Shown here one piece after another: positions 1 through 13,042 of a DNA stretch of 64,000 nt. The notes beneath the pieces are model-generated. The model was not told the DNA's origin, ran no database searches, and saw only the letters and a program-made list of their open reading frames with translations. Source of the stretch: Coffea arabica (lineage: Eukaryota > Streptophyta > Magnoliopsida > Gentianales > Rubiaceae). Position 1 is the stretch's first letter. Every line of letters starts with the position of its first letter. The stretch covers positions 8,688,501 to 8,752,500 of the forward strand of contig NC_092323.1 in assembly GCF_036785885.1 (NCBI RefSeq), written 5' to 3'. Position numbers and translations under genes: made by a program.

Positions 1-3000
1 TACTTGATCATTAGATATTAGTAAAGGAGAATTAATGGGAAAAAAGGGCAAAATTTGAAATTTTTTTCTATTCAAAATCACAATAACTATAGCAAACATC
101 TTGTCAAAAGAGATGACTAGTTTGTTTTGTTGAATTTTGTGGTCATTAGTAGAGCTTTATTACTTATTTGTGATGTATAATTTATTAAATGTGAACTTTT
201 TGAGCGATGATATGTGTGTATTAATTGTTTCTAAATTTTAGTTATTTTTATTATTTTACTAATACAACTTATATACACGCATAAGGGGTATTTATGGAAT
301 CAAAGTTTCATCTCTTTCCTTAAAGTACATTTTTAATGTTACTTTTTTCTAATTGGACTAATTTTGTTATCAAAACCATAACATCAGGGGAGGTTTGCGT
401 AATTTGTGAACTTTAGAGGAGGCTCGTGACATTGTCAGAAGCCTCAGGAAGGTTTCTGAAATTATCCCTGTGAAATTTATTAATTTCACATTAACTACAG
501 TTTTAAATAAAATTTTGTACTAGTATTTATAATCTGTCCAATTGACCAGCTGGCTAAGATAAAGTTTCTTCTTATCTTAATGGTCCCAGAACCAAATCCC
601 ACTTCTCCAATCCTTTCTTGAATGTTTCTCCAATCCTGCCTCAGGCTCAAGGGCGCTGCTGATCACTGTTGAGTGTTTTCATGGGATGATGCACTAGTGG
701 CGAAATCACACACAAAAATGGTGTGAAATCATTTAGTGACATTTTCCCAGGATTCAAGTTCAAGACAGTTATGATAAGACTCCTGGGCACCCGCCCACTG
801 CATATATTACTTGTCATTTATGCGTATTGATGAAAAATGCAACACAGAGGAGTAAGGCCAATCCAGAATCAGATGTTGTCTCCAAATACCAGAATAAAAT
901 ATTGAAATACTATAGCATAGCATTCACGTTGAACTCTGCACGCTGAGTTATTGTACCATGATATCTCCTGTCTTACTTCTCAGACAATAATTGGGTGTAC
1001 AAATATTAACTTGAAAACATCCAGATGTACAAGCTTACCAGGAGGAGCAGGTGTACTCAGACTAGAATTCACGTGAAACTTCCCCGTTCATCAGAAAGAG
1101 GAATGTACGCTGCAGACCCGGCCAGTTTGACATTGTACGTGTATATTATCCTGCTGATAATCTACCTCCAAATGCTTTGACAAGGCCTGATTGAGCTTGG
1201 TTATCAATTTATCAACCATTAGAAGAAACTTAAAATTTTTTCGAGGTAATGAAATCACTGTATGTAAATGAAGAGTGAAGACTTCTTAAATTCTCATGGT
1301 GCAGTGTAAAGTTGGATTTGGAAACATCTTGAATCCTCCTGTTAACTTTAGCAAAGAAAATTTAAATTTTTACGCACAATTAACTATTTTTTCAGGTACA
1401 CGGTAGAAGAACCTATTGTCAAATGACTATTTTTTTTCCTACTCCTTTAACATAAAGATTTTTCGCTAGGTTCAACTTTGGTTACAAATTATACAACCAT
1501 CATTCAAATTTTGAATTCTTAATTTGTGCACCTGGTGTGCATCTATGTCTTTCATGTTAAAAAATAAAAATAAAAATCTTTGCATTAACAACTTAGGAAA
1601 AATTAGGTATAATTTCAGAAACCTCCCTTAAAGCTTATGACAATTTCACTTAGTACCCTCAACTTTAAAAAATATCACTTGCATCCCTTATTTTTAACTT
1701 ATTGTAACATTACCAACCTATTTCAAATATATATTATAAAAAACTCATTTTTGGATAGAGAATATATTTTCATTCCAATGCTGCCCTTTTTTTGTAAACC
1801 ATTTTGTTTACATAAACAATTTTAGTCAATCTCTTAACTTTTGAACACTTGGTCAAGGTGATTTTCTTAAAAAAATTTGGAATTGCAAAGTGTTAACAAG
1901 GTTGAAAGACGTATTAATAATTTATGTGATATTAGTCTGGAAAAGGAATATAATAAAACTTTGAAATTTTAAATAATTTAGAAAATTCATAGAAATTACC
2001 CGAGAATTTTACAATGAAGATAATAGCATTTTGCACCTTGAAGATAGATCAAATAAGTTTCCAAATTTATATTTAAGAAATTTATTTTATTCAAGTTTTC
2101 AAGCCAATAATCTGGTCAAAGAATTAGAAAACTTTAAAAATTTGCGTACAATTCATAAATCCTTAATTTCATCCATAAACATTTTTGAATTACAAAATAA
2201 TTTTTGGTCTTTGAGAAAACCTCAAATGAATTTGTGAACATAAAAATTTTGTCTTTTTTGTACGATTCACAAGCCATCCACCTACACAAGAAATTTAGAA
2301 AATTTTGAGAAAGTCCTCAAATTAACCAAAAACACTTTACAATAAAGGAATAATCTTTTTTTTGTTCTTGAAAATGATTTGAATATATTATTAAAATAAT
2401 TTTTACATTAAAATATCTACAGTTATATTGTGTCCATCAAAATTACACATTTATACAATTGATCTTTATTTTAACCTTTTATTACATGCTTTCAATTTTG
2501 GAAAAAAAAGTAGAACAACAAAGGGCACTTCTCCTCAATTTTGGAAACAAGAAGAACAACAAATGAGTTTTTAACTACTATTATGTTTTGAAATGGGTTG
2601 GCACTGTTACAAAAAGTTAAAGGTAAGGAAAGCGAGTGATATTTTTTAAAGTTAAGTTAAGGGGTGCTAAGTGAAATTTATAGAAACCTCAAGGAAGGTC
2701 TGTGAAATTATCCCGAATATTTAATCTTAAAGACAAGGATTATTAACCAACATCTTTGCTGTCATGGGTAAAACTTGACATTCTTGTAGTAGCATTGTTG
2801 AAGACCATGGTCCCCTCTCCCGTAACAAACAATTTTTTCGTAATAGCACTTCTCATTTTAAAATCTCCGCGCACTGGGTCCAACTAATTAAGAATTTATT
2901 AGAGGGCCGTTATCGTTGTATTCTTTTAATCTCTCCCTCTCTTTTCTTTTTCCTTTTTTTTTTTAAAAAAAAAATTTTTTTTTGAAAAGAACTTTGTGTT

Positions 3001-3045
3001 TATCACTCTGGCCCCTTCCAATTCCCACTTCCACTCGTTGTAGTC
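1..3045. other. Intergenic, AT-rich, repeat debris
   Basis: I see no convincing gene here. The short ORFs lack recognisable domains and are AT-rich chance frames. Around 388-472 there is a stretch whose end (ctcaggaaggtttctgaaat) resembles the terminus of the inverted-repeat element at 1606-2713, so a related or broken copy probably lies at the left edge. The last ~100 bases before 3046 are pyrimidine- and T/A-rich and form the upstream region of the DUF4408 gene. Confidence 0.6.
1606..2713. mobile_element. Inverted-repeat element, probably MULE-type MITE
   Basis: The left end (1606-~1695) reads ggtataatttcagaaacctc and continues through text equivalent to 'caatttcacttagtaccctc'. The same text returns in reverse complement at 2636-2713, ending in tgtgaaattatcc. 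The arms are about 80-90 bp and imperfect, and the interior is AT-rich and non-coding. I could not find a clean target-site duplication: the flanks aaaaatta and aatattta differ. The type is therefore inferred from the long TIRs alone and from the two similar elements in this window that do have 9-bp duplications. Confidence 0.55.
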
Positions 3046-3053
3046 TATAAAAA
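3046..3053 (+). promoter_or_regulatory. TATA box of DUF4408 gene
   Basis: TATAAAAA lies 122 bases upstream of the chosen ATG at 3175. This predicts transcription from about 3075-3085 and a 5' UTR of roughly 90-100 nt. Pyrimidine-rich text typical of plant leaders follows. Confidence 0.6.
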
Positions 3054-3174
3054 GCTCAACACCTTCCCTCTCAAACGCTCTATTTCTCCAATATTGAACA
3101 AAGCATCTCTCTTTTTCCCCCTCCAAAAGATTTTCCTTTTTATTGCCTCTTTCTTTGCTCAAAATTCAAATTTA

Positions 3175-3957
3175 ATGGAGGCCTTTGATTTTGATAACGT
3201 CACGCCGGAGAAATCAAGCGTCATTTTAAGCTGTACTCACCTTAGAAGTATTGCCAAATTGTTCCGAATTGTTGAGGTTTTCTTCGTACTAATCTTACTC
3301 TCATGGACATCTACTCGCTTGCCGTTCGCCGTCAAAATCTCCGGCGAGTATTGCCGGCATCTAGTGACTATCGTCATTAGTCCTCTTTTCATTTTTCTTC
3401 TCGGCAACCTAATCGTCTTGACTCTGCTCTTCAAAGCCGGCCGCATCCTCTCGGGCGGCCAATCTCCGGCTGACATTAACTCCGAAATGGAAACTGAAAC
3501 TGATCTGTACGAAGCATTCGTCAAAACTAGCGATAGCTGCATGAACGTTACGAATCTAACTTCCTCTCCCGATGAGATTGAATACCAAGATAAACAGACT
3601 ATATTTGAAGTGAGCAGAGCCGCCAAAATTGGAAAAGCCGATGGGTCGGAAGTTTCAGAAGTGTTTTCCGATAAACCTTCGGAAATGAAGGCGTATTCTA
3701 GAAGCCAATCGGAGAACTTCGACTCGAAGAGAGAGCTTCTGGAAGAGGAAGAGGATAATTGCGTAAAGCTCAGGCGTTCGGAGACTGAGAAGTGCAGGAA
3801 GGTTGCGAATCCCGGCGAGATTCCCGGAGAAACAGTGTATGTATTTGATGAATTGAGCAATGAGGAGTTTCAACAGACGATTGAGGCCTTTATTGCTAAG
3901 CAAATTAACTTCCATCGCGAAGAAAAGCTGGCTATTGTACTCCCTAACCATAGTTGA
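3175..3957 (+). CDS. DUF4408/DUF761 membrane-anchored plant protein
   Basis: This is an intronless gene of 260 aa. The frame is open further upstream from a TTG, but the first ATG is at 3175 and a TATA box sits 122 bases before it, so I start there. The N-terminal half has two hydrophobic segments (about residues 32-48 and 62-86) separated by a short loop, the layout of DUF4408. The middle (about 100-220) is acidic and Ser/Glu-rich, probably disordered. The C-terminus (about 227-251, LSNEEFQQTIEAFIAKQ) matches the DUF761 pattern, an amphipathic helix ending in a basic patch. Plant proteins with this pair of domains are often annotated as cotton-fibre-like proteins; their biochemical role is unknown. 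The family assignment is fairly secure and the function is not. The long reverse-strand ORFs over it are shadows. Confidence 0.85.
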   Translation: MEAFDFDNVTPEKSSVILSCTHLRSIAKLFRIVEVFFVLILLSWTSTRLPFAVKISGEYCRHLVTIVISPLFIFLLGNLIVLTLLFKAGRILSGGQSPADINSEMETETDLYEAFVKTSDSCMNVTNLTSSPDEIEYQDKQTIFEVSRAAKIGKADGSEVSEVFSDKPSEMKAYSRSQSENFDSKRELLEEEEDNCVKLRRSETEKCRKVANPGEIPGETVYVFDELSNEEFQQTIEAFIAKQINFHREEKLAIVLPNHS

Positions 3958-6900
3958 GTTTCTTACTCAAAAAATAAGTCAAAGAAAAAGGAAGGTGAAA
4001 AATAAAACGGATAGAGTATTTGTTACTACTAATATGTATAGTAGTGATTAAATCGGAAATATTTTGAGGAGGGGGAAAAATGAGATGCTAATGTGGGCCG
4101 TTGCGTTAATATGGTATTTTAGGCAAGCAATTCTTAATCTGGCCCGTTAATTGTTCTGACGTGCATGGTTGCATTGCATGTAAAAATTTTAAATGAAACT
4201 TCCTTATAATTACTGTATCTTTTGTGGGTTTATTACTCTGGGAATTAGAAACTGAAGTTTCAAACTTTCTACCAAAGAAATTTTGATATACATTGAAATT
4301 GTCATTTACCAATTTAGGATTTTTCTCACGCTAATTTATCATTACTTGATGTAGAGTTGAAGGATAGTCTAGCGTTTGGCTTAGTTTGCTATCTGAGAAT
4401 TCTTAATGCTGATATTCGCAGGCATTGCTCAACCAGATGTGCTCGGAAGTTTTCTATTATCCGACTTTATTTCTTCTGTATAGTTAGGATCAATTGACAT
4501 CTTAGTTTTTCCAATGTCACTGATAATGACTGCCAAAACCTTGAAATTGCGCATCTTAGCGTTCCCTCTGGCTGTCGACAAACTATGAATCCGTCATCTA
4601 TGACAACAGTGCGTAAATTTACTATTCCAAATTGCATTTCAAGTATAGTTTATATACTGTGAATTGCCAAGCAGGCCAACAGGTTCTCCTTCGCTTTTTT
4701 TTTTTCATCTCAATGAGATCTTTTAATGGGGTCTTAACTGTGAGTGTTCAGCGGAAACAATTACTATCTATTAATGAGACTGTTTGATGTAAAATCCAAG
4801 GTTACATAATCAACATGTGTCATAATCTCTCTCTCTCTCTCTTGTTTTTTTAAGTAATCGAGTAAAATTGGAAAATAATGAAATTGACAATTACTCGTTG
4901 TGGGTTAGTTATGAAATTTGAAGAGAGTAATTATGAAACTCCAAAACTAAGCATAGGTAGTTAGCCATCATATCTGCTTCAGTGGTGACTCCACCATTTT
5001 AGTTATTCAACTCGATTTTTCTGACCTTGAAAGACTCGCATAACTTCTAACCTACTGTCATAACCGGAAAAAGCAAGGCGGAATTGATTTGGGTAGTTCA
5101 GCCAAATGAACTGAGCTGCATCATGTTTGAATTAATGCATGCAGAGGAGGCTAGATGAACTGATCTTCTCATCAGCTCTTGAATAGAAATGAGTTGTTAA
5201 AGGACCAGGGTCCTGGAATTTCCGGAGTTACTCGACGATCGAGTGTTGTTGATATTTTTAAGAAAAGAGAAGCAGGGAGTTGAATCAGTATCAAATGATC
5301 TACCTTCTATTATCAAGTGACTATTCCATCATGAGTTTCTGATAAGAATAATAGTTTGGTGATTATCTCATATTAAGTTAGTGAAAACAAGTTTGGTAGT
5401 AGTTTATTACTATTTATTCATTAATAACAAATCTCATAATAAATTTGGTACTAACTTTATTCATTAATAACAAATCTCATAATTCTGAGATAAACCTTCT
5501 TATCTACGACCCTAGACACACAATTTTAGTTCGACATAATTGGGCCATGTATGAGTCAGACACTAATTTTCCCCGCCTCTACACCTACAAACCTCGAATA
5601 GTTATGCACTTTGGCGAAGCCAAGTCCACATATAAAACAATCGACATGGTAGGATTCTATCTTGATCCTGAGATCATATATCATCGAGACTTCGTTAGCA
5701 GTCTTTTCCTCTTTATCCTCACCGGACCAATAATTGACTGCCATAAAATTGTACTTTATACCGACACGTTACCTACTAGAAGAAATAAAGTAGAAGAAAC
5801 CCCTCAATTGTGTTGTTACAGTTACAGAACAAAATTTTCCATGGCCATCCTCCTCACCATAGAGGAGAAAGCACGGGAGTTGTCTAGGTAAACAACGTAC
5901 GAGCACATAAAGTAACCGGAGGTGGGAAAAGTTCTAATAGTGAGTGCTCCACTCCCATTTTACTTTCACTACATCCGCAATCCCTCAAAGCACACTTTTT
6001 CACTTTAGTAGTAATAGTAGTATTAGTAAAGGGTTATTTATTTCTGCTCTTTAAATCTTCCTCGCTTTTTTCTTGATCTTCTTCCTTTCCTTTTCCTCCA
6101 AAACTTGGCGGGCACAATGATTACAATTTCCACAGTGAATGATTTGGGGGATATATATATATTTTTATATTTTTAACGTAACGATTAAACTACCTTATGG
6201 AATACAAAAAGAAGCTCAGGGAGACACAACCTTTTTCTTTGGCACGCAATAATGTTCTTATCAAGGCCGTGTACTTTCTTTTCCTCTGTTTATCTTTTTG
6301 TTTCTCTATGGGGTGAGAGGACAGGGAAAAGGGTGTCTGAAGGGGGAAATGGTGGGTGCCAAAAGAAGAAGGCAAGGCCTCCATCCGTCCATTGCGTATA
6401 TTTGTTGGCGTTTTCCTTTTTAATGAGGCACCGGCCTGCATTATCGGGAAAGTCAGAGAATTTAATTCGAAAAGGGAACTTTTGATAGATAAGCAACTCA
6501 ATTATTCATAGTTAAATTAACTCCAAAATGGCACGTATCCCTATGTCTATCTAATATCATCCTGAGATATTAACACCAACGATTTTGTACTATACAATGG
6601 TTAACAGAATGTATATCTAGATAATTACTATAGTGTAAGAATTGCTTTCACCCTCTTTTTTTTTTTTTTGGGATCCTTAATTATTAGTTTACGGGGCAGG
6701 GGAAGTAAAGCAGCACATCGAAAAAGAACATATTCTGGTGCCCGAATATGTTCGGTATATTTCACACCCCTCGTCAGTCGTCAAGCATTTATCAGAACTA
6801 AGAGTGATTTGTCAAACTTTCTTCAGATCAATTCTGGTACCTAATTCTTGTTAACATGCAGTAACCAGCCATTATGGTATCTACTTGCCATGTCCCTTGA

Positions 6901-8256
6901 ACTAGACATGATAGGTGATCAGTACTAGGGAAGCAAGAGAAAAAAAAAATCCAACTAAATTCGCCATCACCGGTATCCAATTCCGTATGGTGATTGTTGT
7001 GGTTGTAAGTCTCAACGTAAAGCATATATTCCAATGGTTGATTCAGCGCCAAATCTTCAAGTACTTTTTGTCGTCAATTTAAGCTGGAAAATGAGTCCTG
7101 ATATTCATTGATAAAGGCTTGCTCCTCTTGAACCTCTATCAATTACCATACTTCTCTGGATGTTTGTTAGTTTGTCGCTGCCGCCTTTGTTAAATTCTGA
7201 GCTCATTCTTATGTCCAGATAAAAGGGTATCAGGATCACATAATCAAAAGTTTTAGTACAATTTATTCTTTATTTAAACTATAATACGTAAAGATTACTG
7301 GCTTGCATTGGCTACCACTAACCAAACGAAATTGTGGTCAGTTATGTTGATCATCTGCTAAGTTTATGTTTAATCTTTAGGATGAATGGGCTGAGGATAT
7401 TAATGTTAAGCTGCAGCACCGCATGCTGATCATTACTTGGTTATAAAACCATGTACAAGGTGACGAGTAACGGTGTTTCAACTTTTCTCATGATGAAGAA
7501 TCTCAGGCATGCAAACAACTGCAATTCTTCATGATTTGGCTGCATGTAAAACAAGACACAGCCAGGCAGTTGAATTCCTGTACATGCAGCAATAAACAGC
7601 TGTAGAGATCTGGTCATCCACTCCTGTGCATAAGGATTAATCAGGGAGTCAAGCGTAAGTAAAATTCTTGTAAAAACTTGGAGCATAAGACTGCTTTTAC
7701 ATGAAAAAGAAAGAGAACGCTGGGATCCACCACCTATCCAGTCTTGCTCAACTGGATATCAACAACCAAACATTTTGTACCACTAGTTACAGTTTCGTGC
7801 GTGTCTTCTCAAGGGACCATGACAGTTTGTAGAAACAAGGCTAGCACTATGTAGAGGGACCCTGTAATTCAGCTTCCACAGTAGATTCCAAATTTTTTCC
7901 CCACCAATATGCATATATCACCCCCTTTCTTTCTTTCTGTTTTTTTTTCCCCCTCAATCAACATTGCGAGACGCGAATGAAGTGGTGACTGATGAGAATC
8001 CATTTAATTGCCAAATTTGATTAATTAAGGATATTGTGAAGTAGGGTAAAGCAGATCTGATAGGATTTGGCAGGAAGCCCTTAAAATCATAAAACCGGAC
8101 GGTTAAACTCATTTTGCTTTGGCTTTGAGTGGTTATTTAAAGCGAGGTATAGATGGATATATTCAGCTTTTGCTTGCGTGTATTTTAGGCACCCATAATA
8201 ATTAGTACTGCTTCTTCATACATCTTCATCTGGAAATGACATTAGAAAACTAGGAT
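3958..8256. other. Intergenic, no gene seen
   Basis: I see no gene I can support across 4.3 kb. The stretch has a short CT microsatellite (about 4827-4843) and long T/A runs. An ORF of 148 codons at 5445-5891 begins with ATG but matches no family I recognise and has no promoter-like context; it may be a relic of a mobile element. The other ORFs (such as 6190-6501 and 7441-7686, both minus) look like chance frames. Confidence 0.5.
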
Positions 8257-8265
8257 TATGTATAA

Positions 8266-8969
8266 GGGAAAATGACATGTTTCATCCCTCATATTTCGCA
8301 AAAATATTCTTTTCATCCCTCACTTTTAAAATGAAGCAAATTCATCCCTGACATTTAAAAATTAAAGCTATTACATCCCTGAACTTAATTTTCAATCTGA
8401 ATCAAACCATTCAATAACCCAGTAATAAATTTCGGAAATAAAATTCATAGATCATTCGGTCAACTTCATCATATTCAAATGACATTTATTAAACCAAAAA
8501 AATAAAAATTATAACATAAAAAGCCATTCTTTATCTTGGAATAGCAGAGTTTTTTTGGGTAAATTTTTTCATGCACCGTTAGTATATCCGCTTGCGAATC
8601 TAGATGTGTATCATAAATATAAAATTTGGTGTTTAAATTTAAATTAAAATGATATGGCAATACATAAAACCGTCAGTGTATACAATGATAATGTAGGAAA
8701 GATTAATCTTTCTTTTTTATGTTATAATTTTTTTTTAGGTTCATTAAATTTCACATGAATATCAAGTTGAGTTAACCAAGTGATCTACCAATTACACCTC
8801 CAAAATTTGTACTCAGGTTGATTGGTGGTTTGATTCAGATTAAAATTTGGGTTCAGGGATGTAATAATTTCAGTTTTTAAATGTCAAGGACGAAATTGCT
8901 TCATTTTAAAAGTAAGGGACGAAAAAAATATTTTTATGAAACGTGAAGGATGAAGCCGATCATTTTCCC
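8266..8969. mobile_element. MULE-type MITE with 9-bp TSD
   Basis: This is a 704-bp element with TIRs of about 140 bp. The left end begins GGGAAAATGACATGTTTCAT and the right end is its imperfect reverse complement, ending CATTTTCCC. Both sides are flanked by the same nine bases, TATGTATAA (8257-8265 and 8970-8978). A 9-bp duplication with long TIRs is the signature of Mutator-like elements. The interior is AT-rich without a transposase, so the element is non-autonomous. Confidence 0.85.
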
Positions 8970-8978
8970 TATGTATAA

Positions 8979-11330
8979 ATATGTACTCTTTTTCCCTTCA
9001 TTTTGGTGTACATTATTGAATTGAGGCTGGATGTGCTGTGACTATTTTCTACGTTGAAACTTGTGGATCAAGTTGGATTTTGCACCTAGTCATCATATCT
9101 GAAGCCAAGCCAAGAAATGTAATTGTCACCCTCAATATCTTGTGTTTGCCATCGCATTTTGAGGGGTGTTGCCCAATCTTGAGCACGAATTTTTAATTAC
9201 AAAATCAAATGCTCTGTAGTTTTTGACACTTTCCATGTGTTATTGAAATCATTATTGTAAACCGTTCCGATGATGGTTGTTGGTAATGAAAAAATTTCCG
9301 GGAGATTTTGACCAACCTCATCTAAATGGATTTCAGCTGGACTAAATATATCCTGTACTATTCTTGCGTAATTCTCCTGTACTGAGGCGGAACTGCACAA
9401 GCAACTCGTTTGGTCATTATACAAATCTTGCAAAAACTGTGAATCTATTGGGGCATTTTGCAACAATTTGCTTTTGGATAGCGATTCCATTATTTGACTC
9501 GTTCATGAATCTTTTTTCATTTTGCACTTCTTCCTTTGTTTCTTTTCTTACCTCCCACCCTCCTCACACCATTATCACTCTCAATTGTCAGATTTCAGAT
9601 TTTAATCCCGAACGTTTTAAAAGTCCTTTTCTAACCACTGAACTAATTTCAATAGTTTCATTTTTGCATTTGAGTGGACTGAACTCAAGCCAGATGCTGA
9701 ACGTCCATAGATCCTGGAGAGCAACATGAGCAGAAACTTTGTATGATGGATTTGTTTGTGAGAATATAAAAAGTTTCACCATACGACCAAGGGTTTTGAA
9801 GAAAACTATTTAACAACTTTTCACTTGCAATTATATTTTGCATGTGAAGTTTGATCTGGTAATTTTATTTGAACCAATTTATAAGCTATTTAACGTGCAA
9901 TACAATAAATTGATTACTTTGCTTTGCTACCAAAAAAAAGAAAAAAAAGGTACATTGTTTATTTGTCTTGGGAGTTATTTCTCATAAGCCAATGTTGGAT
10001 CGTATTTGTTTCACGCGTAAAAGTATCCAGAAAGTTATTGGGCCATTGTCGAATTTATGGGGCCCAAAGTCTGGTCTAACTGTGGAGGCATGAGGTTGTT
10101 CTGGGCTTTCACTTCTCATGCGAACTTGTGCATCTTTCTTCCACGCCATTGTAGTCAGACGGAGAATCTTGCATGGCTGATAGCAATAATTTATTTTGAA
10201 TTCAAAATCGTCCTGAAATAATTCAGAATTTATTGGAAATGGTTGGTATTTAAGCACTCTTTTTTTTTTTCCATTATTGTTGTTAGAGCAATTGAAAAAA
10301 AAAAAATTCCTACAAGGCTCAGTCAAAGTTTTGTAGTAGTAGTCGTATGTTTGTTATGCGAAATTCACATTAACAAAATCTCCATGCAAACAACTTTGGT
10401 ATCAAATATTTTTAAGTGGAACTTATAGGCTTTATAATAAATTACATACACACTAGTTTGATCAATCATATGCTTGAGAAACCATGTCCCTGTGCTAAGT
10501 AAACGATCCATATTCATTCTCCAAAAACGAAGGGTAGGGTTCTACTTTACAGTTGAGCCAAGAAAGCTTGGTTGTATCCTTTGTCAAAACTAAGCTGAAC
10601 TTGGAAGGCGTGGTTGGAATTGCAATTGGGAAGTCCAATGGAGATATCCTAGACTTGAGTTTTAAACCCTTCTTTTCCTTTTTTCCAATCAAGGAAAAAA
10701 ATGAAGAAAAACGTTTTCAACTATTTTGATGGAGGTTGGACCAGGATAAACGAGCATTTCCTTTTAATCGGAAAAGTTTGATCCGTAGATAGTTTTTACT
10801 ATTATCAAATTTAAGATTTGAATCTTGGTCCTGACAATTGGGGACAGTAAAGGGATAGTCGTGACAATTGGGGACAGTAAAGGGGTAGGGAGGGGTGGGA
10901 GGTAATTTTAAAAAAAAAAAATGCTGAGAGATTACTCCATCTTGAACTTTGGTGGGAGGTTGTTTTTTTATTAAAAAAAAAAATGCTGAGCGACCACTCC
11001 ATTTTTCACTTTTTTTTAGACACTGTTACATCTGAGGCGTGATTGGCAATCAGAGTAGGACCGCAGAACCATGACCTATTTAAACCAAAGGCGTGCTTTC
11101 TTTGTATCCGATAACAACGCTTTTGTTCTACACTTTGAAAATTGAAAGCCTTTTTGCGTTTGGAAGAGAAAGTACGGGTCCATAATATTGAGATTAAAGA
11201 GCAAACTAGAACATATTAACATTATTCATATACAATTTCCAAAACTTAAACTACACAAACATTACACTACTTTTTAACATTACTTATATCAGGCCTGACT
11301 GGATTCATTAATTTCGGCACAAACTTCCTG
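8979..11330. other. Intergenic; possible decayed ORFs and short repeats
   Basis: No gene is supported. A reverse-strand ORF at 9197-9490 (97 codons) has unusually protein-like composition, but it starts at an ATG in no recognised family and its neighbours give no continuing exons; it may be a gene relic. A short tandem repeat lies at 10832-10889 (two copies of tgacaattggggacagtaaa). Two copies of an 'aaaaaatgctgag...ccactcc' block, each preceded by an A-run, lie at about 10908-10940 and 10972-11002. Confidence 0.4.
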
Positions 11331-13042
11331 TCATAGTTTTCGAAGGACAACAACTGAAGTCATAGGCCTAATATCTTCTTTGGCCATTTCTTCATCAACC
11401 ATCCTTCCATATATATCAAACAAATCATCAACGATTGCATCACCAAAATGGTGGGCGATCATTGATTCCTGAATAGCCCTAACAGTCATAGCAACCCTTG
11501 TTCCATAGCTTGTAGCGCTACCATCACAAACATCTTTCTCAATTTCAAACATTTCAACCCCTTCCAATTTCAGGGACCCCTCCTTTTTAATCAAATCTTC
11601 CAATTCCTCCTTGGATGGCGCATAAAAATGAACATCATATGAATCCAGTTTTTCCTCCTCAACATCTCCCTGTGCATCAAGCAACGCTTTTGATAAATAA
11701 TTCCACGTTAAAAAGTTCCTAGATTGTGAATGAAAATGCTTAATTGCTCACGAAGTGTCATTACCTTGCGAACCAAAGAGGCTAAAGATCTGTAGAGAAT
11801 TTCCCAGAAGAATGAATTTCCTCTATCAATATGACTAGGACCTTTCCTTGCCAACAAAATCAGCACCATCCCACCTCCACTAACAAGCTCCTTTGACCTT
11901 GAATGCAAGAACAGTGAGAAATCTTCCTGGAACTGTTTGGAGTATGCTTTGGGCACCTCTGGAGGACTGTTATCAGAAATATATATGCTGCCTTTGTTGA
12001 TTGGTCTGCATGTCTCATCATAAAGACCCTGAGGAACCTAAGGAATGTTATACATGACAACTTTGATTAGAAAGTACATGCATGTTAGAGGTACCTAATT
12101 TTCTTAACTTTTCACTTTATGCTATTTCAAGAAAATTGACGTGTGTGCTGTTCTCAGGGGAAAATAGGTTTGTATCGGAACTCAACTAATATGACAAGGA
12201 GGAAAGGGGACGAGAATCTTGAATCCGTCTAAATTTAACGGACAAAATGCAACCATATTAAGGTAAATCGACCAGATCCAAAATGTTAAGGGAGAAGAAA
12301 AAAGTAATTGACTGATGATGTCCCATTAGTGTGTGGAGCGTAGACTGTAATTTAACTATGTGTTAGTTGGTATATTTTTTCTCAAATGCAGATTCAACTA
12401 TTGGTTATCAGAAAATAAAGCAAAAGGTCAACGTGGGAAGAATTAACAAACCCTGGATAGCCAGTGCAAACTGTAGGAGGAATATATGAAGTGCAAGCAG
12501 TTATCAGGGAAAAGTCTTCCATAAAATGATCCAGGATAACCAGCTATGTATATAGACGGAGGCGCCCCCTGATTGCTTCTTCCATTCTTGAGGCCACCAT
12601 AGAAATCTGGTAAGGCCTGGAATATAGCATTAAAGTCATTGGTGGGAAGATCATTTAGGTACACTCGAAATTCAGGTGCTGGTTGCAAGGTTCTGCGACT
12701 GATCTCTTCAATTGCATCCACTATTTCTCTAATGTTTGACAATGTGTTGGGTCCTGAGGAGCAACCCAAGTCAGCTATGCCTAAGCTCTTTGGTTTTGCG
12801 GTCAGATAAACTTGTTCGATGGTCTCCAGGGTTATGTATTTCACCTTATCAGAAGCCTTCTTCTGCCATTGAACAAAAAATAAAGGGAATTTCAGCTTTT
12901 GTGAAGATAGTAAAATTCCAGAGATTGAAAGAAAAGAAAATTATGACCGGAAAACACGAACCTGTAGAGAAGAATTTTTGGAATAGCTAGTCTTCCCCAC
13001 CCCACCTTTCATGCGGAAAATTTTTTCAACGTCCATTTTCAT
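11331..13042 (-). CDS. SABATH-family carboxyl methyltransferase
   Basis: The gene has four exons on the minus strand: 13042-12962, 12862-12452, 12037-11765 and 11669-11331. All junctions are GT-AG and the exons join in phase 0 to give 367 aa, the family's normal size (about 360-385). SABATH enzymes transfer a methyl group from S-adenosylmethionine to carboxyl groups (salicylate, benzoate, jasmonate and others) or to ring nitrogens (caffeine pathway) in the cytosol. Seen in the sequence: [17 protein letters not shown] near the N-terminus, the SAM motif [10 protein letters not shown] (58-67), [10 protein letters not shown] (96-105), [10 protein letters not shown] (137-146) and [12 protein letters not shown] with Trp161 after His160. 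The His-Trp pair suits benzoate/salicylate- or jasmonate-type enzymes, but the substrate cannot be read off. The start is ATG at 13042, with an in-frame ATG at 13036 as alternative. No frameshift or missing motif was seen. Confidence 0.93.

Noticed and set aside
3237-3860. 207-codon ORF antisense to the DUF4408 gene
   Set aside because: Shadow of a real gene on the opposite strand; no independent support.
5445-5891. 148-codon plus-strand ORF
   Set aside because: Reads like protein in places, but no family is recognised and no exon, promoter or repeat boundary supports it; mentioned only in the gap entry.
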